Shown: positions 63,878-64,000 of the stretch, piece after piece
Layout of the letters: the number at the start of each line of letters is the position of its first letter
How positions within the stretch are numbered: the first letter of the stretch is position 1
Assembly (NCBI RefSeq): GCF_052857255.1
Contig: NC_135498.1
Location: 118,396,281-118,460,280 of the forward strand
DNA: 64,000 bases
Reading direction: 5' to 3'
DNA from: Amblyomma americanum
Taxonomy: Eukaryota; Arthropoda; Arachnida; Ixodida; Ixodidae
Made by a program: the position numbers and the translations under genes
The notes under the pieces: model-generated
The model's input: the letters and a program-made list of their open reading frames with translations, nothing else
Database searches by the model: none
Told to the model about the DNA's origin: nothing

Positions 63878-64000
63878 AAGAATGAATGCATGCTTCGCAT
63901 GATAAGCTAAGGATTATTTCACTCACGTAGCTGTTGATGATTTTCGCTATAGGTTTATGGCTCCGTAATTCAACTGGCATTAGGCAGAAATCCACATGTC

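Overview
The window is repeat-packed arthropod nuclear DNA, most likely from a metastriate hard tick. The main evidence is at least twenty whole or broken copies of one tRNA-headed SINE that I recognise as Ruka-like, a family described from Rhipicephalus. RNase H-bearing (I/Jockey-group) and RTE non-LTR retrotransposons in the style of tick genomes support this. I see no bacterial operon, rRNA, functional tRNA gene or CRISPR array, and no host gene I can name. The one non-transposon coding candidate is a short acidic first exon near 32.9 kb on the minus strand, with a CpG-rich upstream region.

Layout. 1-1.8 kb: the 5' part of LINE C, and the hAT sequence it sits in. 2.8-17.6 kb: left copy of a large direct duplication; it holds a tail-to-tail SINE pair, an RTE fragment, a LINE D 3' fragment and an hAT-like element filled by the 5.3-kb LINE A. 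17.7-23.6 kb: the 5.7-kb LINE B, the best preserved retroelement here, sitting inside a SINE. 24-29 kb: SINEs, an RT fragment and a LINE 3' end. 29.3-31.3 kb: a segment matching 62.2-63.1 kb, then another LINE D fragment. 31.3-33.2 kb: GC-rich sequence with the candidate exon. 33.3-38.4 kb: SINEs, two nested LINE C-termini and a long foldback. 38.4-44.6 kb: the least repetitive stretch, holding a palindrome cluster, a GC-rich foldback, a MITE-like palindrome and a SINE-in-SINE nest. 44.7-62.06 kb: right copy of the duplication, where the hAT is filled by LINE C, itself split by an RTE. 62.2-64 kb: the 29.3-kb match and a SINE tail.

The mobile elements form a readable stratigraphy. The RTE fragment, the LINE D 3' end and the hAT (8-bp target duplication) came before the duplication because both copies hold them. 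LINE A in the left copy, and LINE C, its internal RTE, a SINE and a 45-nt hairpin in the right copy, came after it. Target-site duplications, several with an empty site visible in the other copy, support these steps. All retroelement reading frames carry stops, shifts or deletions, so nothing here looks able to move on its own. Percent identities were judged by eye only.
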